DNA from: RGIG1959 sp051877215
Lineage (GTDB): Bacteria > Bacillota > Clostridia > Oscillospirales > Acutalibacteraceae
Length of the DNA: 6,089 nt
Direction: 5' to 3'
Assembly: GCA_051877215.1 (NCBI GenBank)
Contig: JBJEIR010000011.1
Coordinates: 1-6,089 of the forward strand
In this document: piece by piece, positions 5,464 to 6,089 of the stretch
Numbering within the stretch: the stretch's first letter is position 1
Layout: every line of letters begins with the position of its first letter
Translations under genes and position numbers: made by a program
The notes under the pieces: model-generated
Told to the model about the DNA's origin: nothing
The model's input: the letters and a program-made list of their open reading frames with translations, nothing else
Database searches by the model: none

Positions 5464-6089
5464 CGGATATGCGTGTGACGATTGCGGGCGTGACGATGAA
5501 AAACCCGATTATTGCGGCGTCCGGCACCTTCGGTTACGGTCTGGAATACGATGAATTTTATCCCATTGAGCGGCTCGGCGGCATCTCCTGTAAGGGGACA
5601 ACTCTGCATGAGCGGCAAGGCAACGAAGGGCCGCGCATTGCGGAAACGCCCGCCGGGATGCTCAACAGCGTCGGACTGCAAAACCCCGGCTCGGAAGCGT
5701 TTATCAACACCTATCTGCCGCTGCTGCGGCAAAAGGACATCACGGTCATCGCCAATATTGCGGGGCACAGCCTTGACGAATACCGCGAGGTGGCGCGCCG
5801 CGTGTCGGACGCGCAGGTCGATATGGTGGAGCTGAACATTTCCTGCCCCAATGTCAAAGAGGGCGGTATGAGCTTCGGCACCTCCTGTGACAGTGCGGCG
5901 GCGGTGACGGCGGCGGTGCGCGCGGTATGCAGCCGCCCGCTGATTGTCAAGCTGACCCCGAATGTCACCGATATCGCTTCGGTGGCGCAGGCGGTGGAGG
6001 CGGCGGGAGCAGACGCCGTTTCGCTCATCAACACCATCACCGGTATGCGCATTGATGTGCGCACCCGCCGCCCGATTCTGCATAACAAT
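5460..6089 (+). CDS. pyrD: Dihydroorotate dehydrogenase, class 1B catalytic subunit (3' partial)
   Basis: FMN-containing TIM-barrel enzyme that oxidises dihydroorotate to orotate and hands electrons to PyrK. The frame is open from the ATG at 5460 to the window end (210 codons); roughly 90-100 C-terminal residues are missing, judged by the usual length near 305. Visible motifs are ASGTFGYG (20-27), the FMN/substrate lysine Lys45 in SCKGTT, the substrate loop MLNSVGLQNPG (67-77), NISCPNVKEGG (126-136) with catalytic base Cys129, and KLTPNV (164-169). A cysteine base places it in class 1, and the adjacent pyrK makes it 1B (NAD-linked), not the fumarate-linked 1A form. Its first base overlaps the end of pyrK. 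Position 5469 is a second possible start. Confidence 0.95.
   Translation, partial: MTDMRVTIAGVTMKNPIIAASGTFGYGLEYDEFYPIERLGGISCKGTTLHERQGNEGPRIAETPAGMLNSVGLQNPGSEAFINTYLPLLRQKDITVIANIAGHSLDEYREVARRVSDAQVDMVELNISCPNVKEGGMSFGTSCDSAAAVTAAVRAVCSRPLIVKLTPNVTDIASVAQAVEAAGADAVSLINTITGMRIDVRTRRPILHNN

Overview
The window looks like a chromosomal segment of a Gram-positive gut-type Clostridia species, most likely in the Oscillospiraceae/Ruminococcaceae group. This rests on GC-rich genes separated by AT-rich intergenic DNA, strong AGGAGG-type ribosome binding sites, a pyrimidine cluster encoding a class 1B dihydroorotate dehydrogenase with its PyrK partner and a type 2 PyrF, a GdhA of the Clostridium symbiosum hexameric family, and an intergenic region full of short palindromic repeats. 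The taxonomic placement is an inference from these traits. No gene is visibly foreign.

Layout: bases 1-750 hold no convincing protein gene. They carry a mosaic of repeats: a 69-bp direct repeat (1-69 and 211-279), a compound palindrome between the copies (65-190), a very strong intrinsic terminator on the + strand (442-489) with no visible parent gene, a modular array of small hairpins joined by recurring linkers (494-665), a 12-bp hairpin (666-697), and a 16-bp perfect inverted repeat (339-354 / 699-714) enclosing the last three. Bases 751-2082 (- strand) encode glutamate dehydrogenase. Bases 2083-2401 are a divergent control region with a near-consensus promoter and an attenuator-like leader for gdhA and a separate promoter for the pyr genes. 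Bases 2402-6089 (+ strand) hold pyrC, pyrF, pyrK and a 3'-truncated pyrD, closely spaced and apparently one operon.

Function: PyrC makes dihydroorotate, PyrD-PyrK oxidises it to orotate with electrons passing through FMN, a 2Fe-2S cluster and FAD to NAD+, and PyrF decarboxylates OMP to UMP. PyrE, PyrB and the carbamoyl phosphate synthase are not in the window. GdhA links ammonia and 2-oxoglutarate to glutamate, which feeds glutamine and aspartate, the nitrogen donors of pyrimidine synthesis. The divergent arrangement is metabolically sensible, but nothing in the sequence proves shared control.

The coding part is ordinary housekeeping. The parts worth a second look are non-coding: the gdhA leader, which can fold into two mutually exclusive hairpins, and the repeat-rich 1-715 region.
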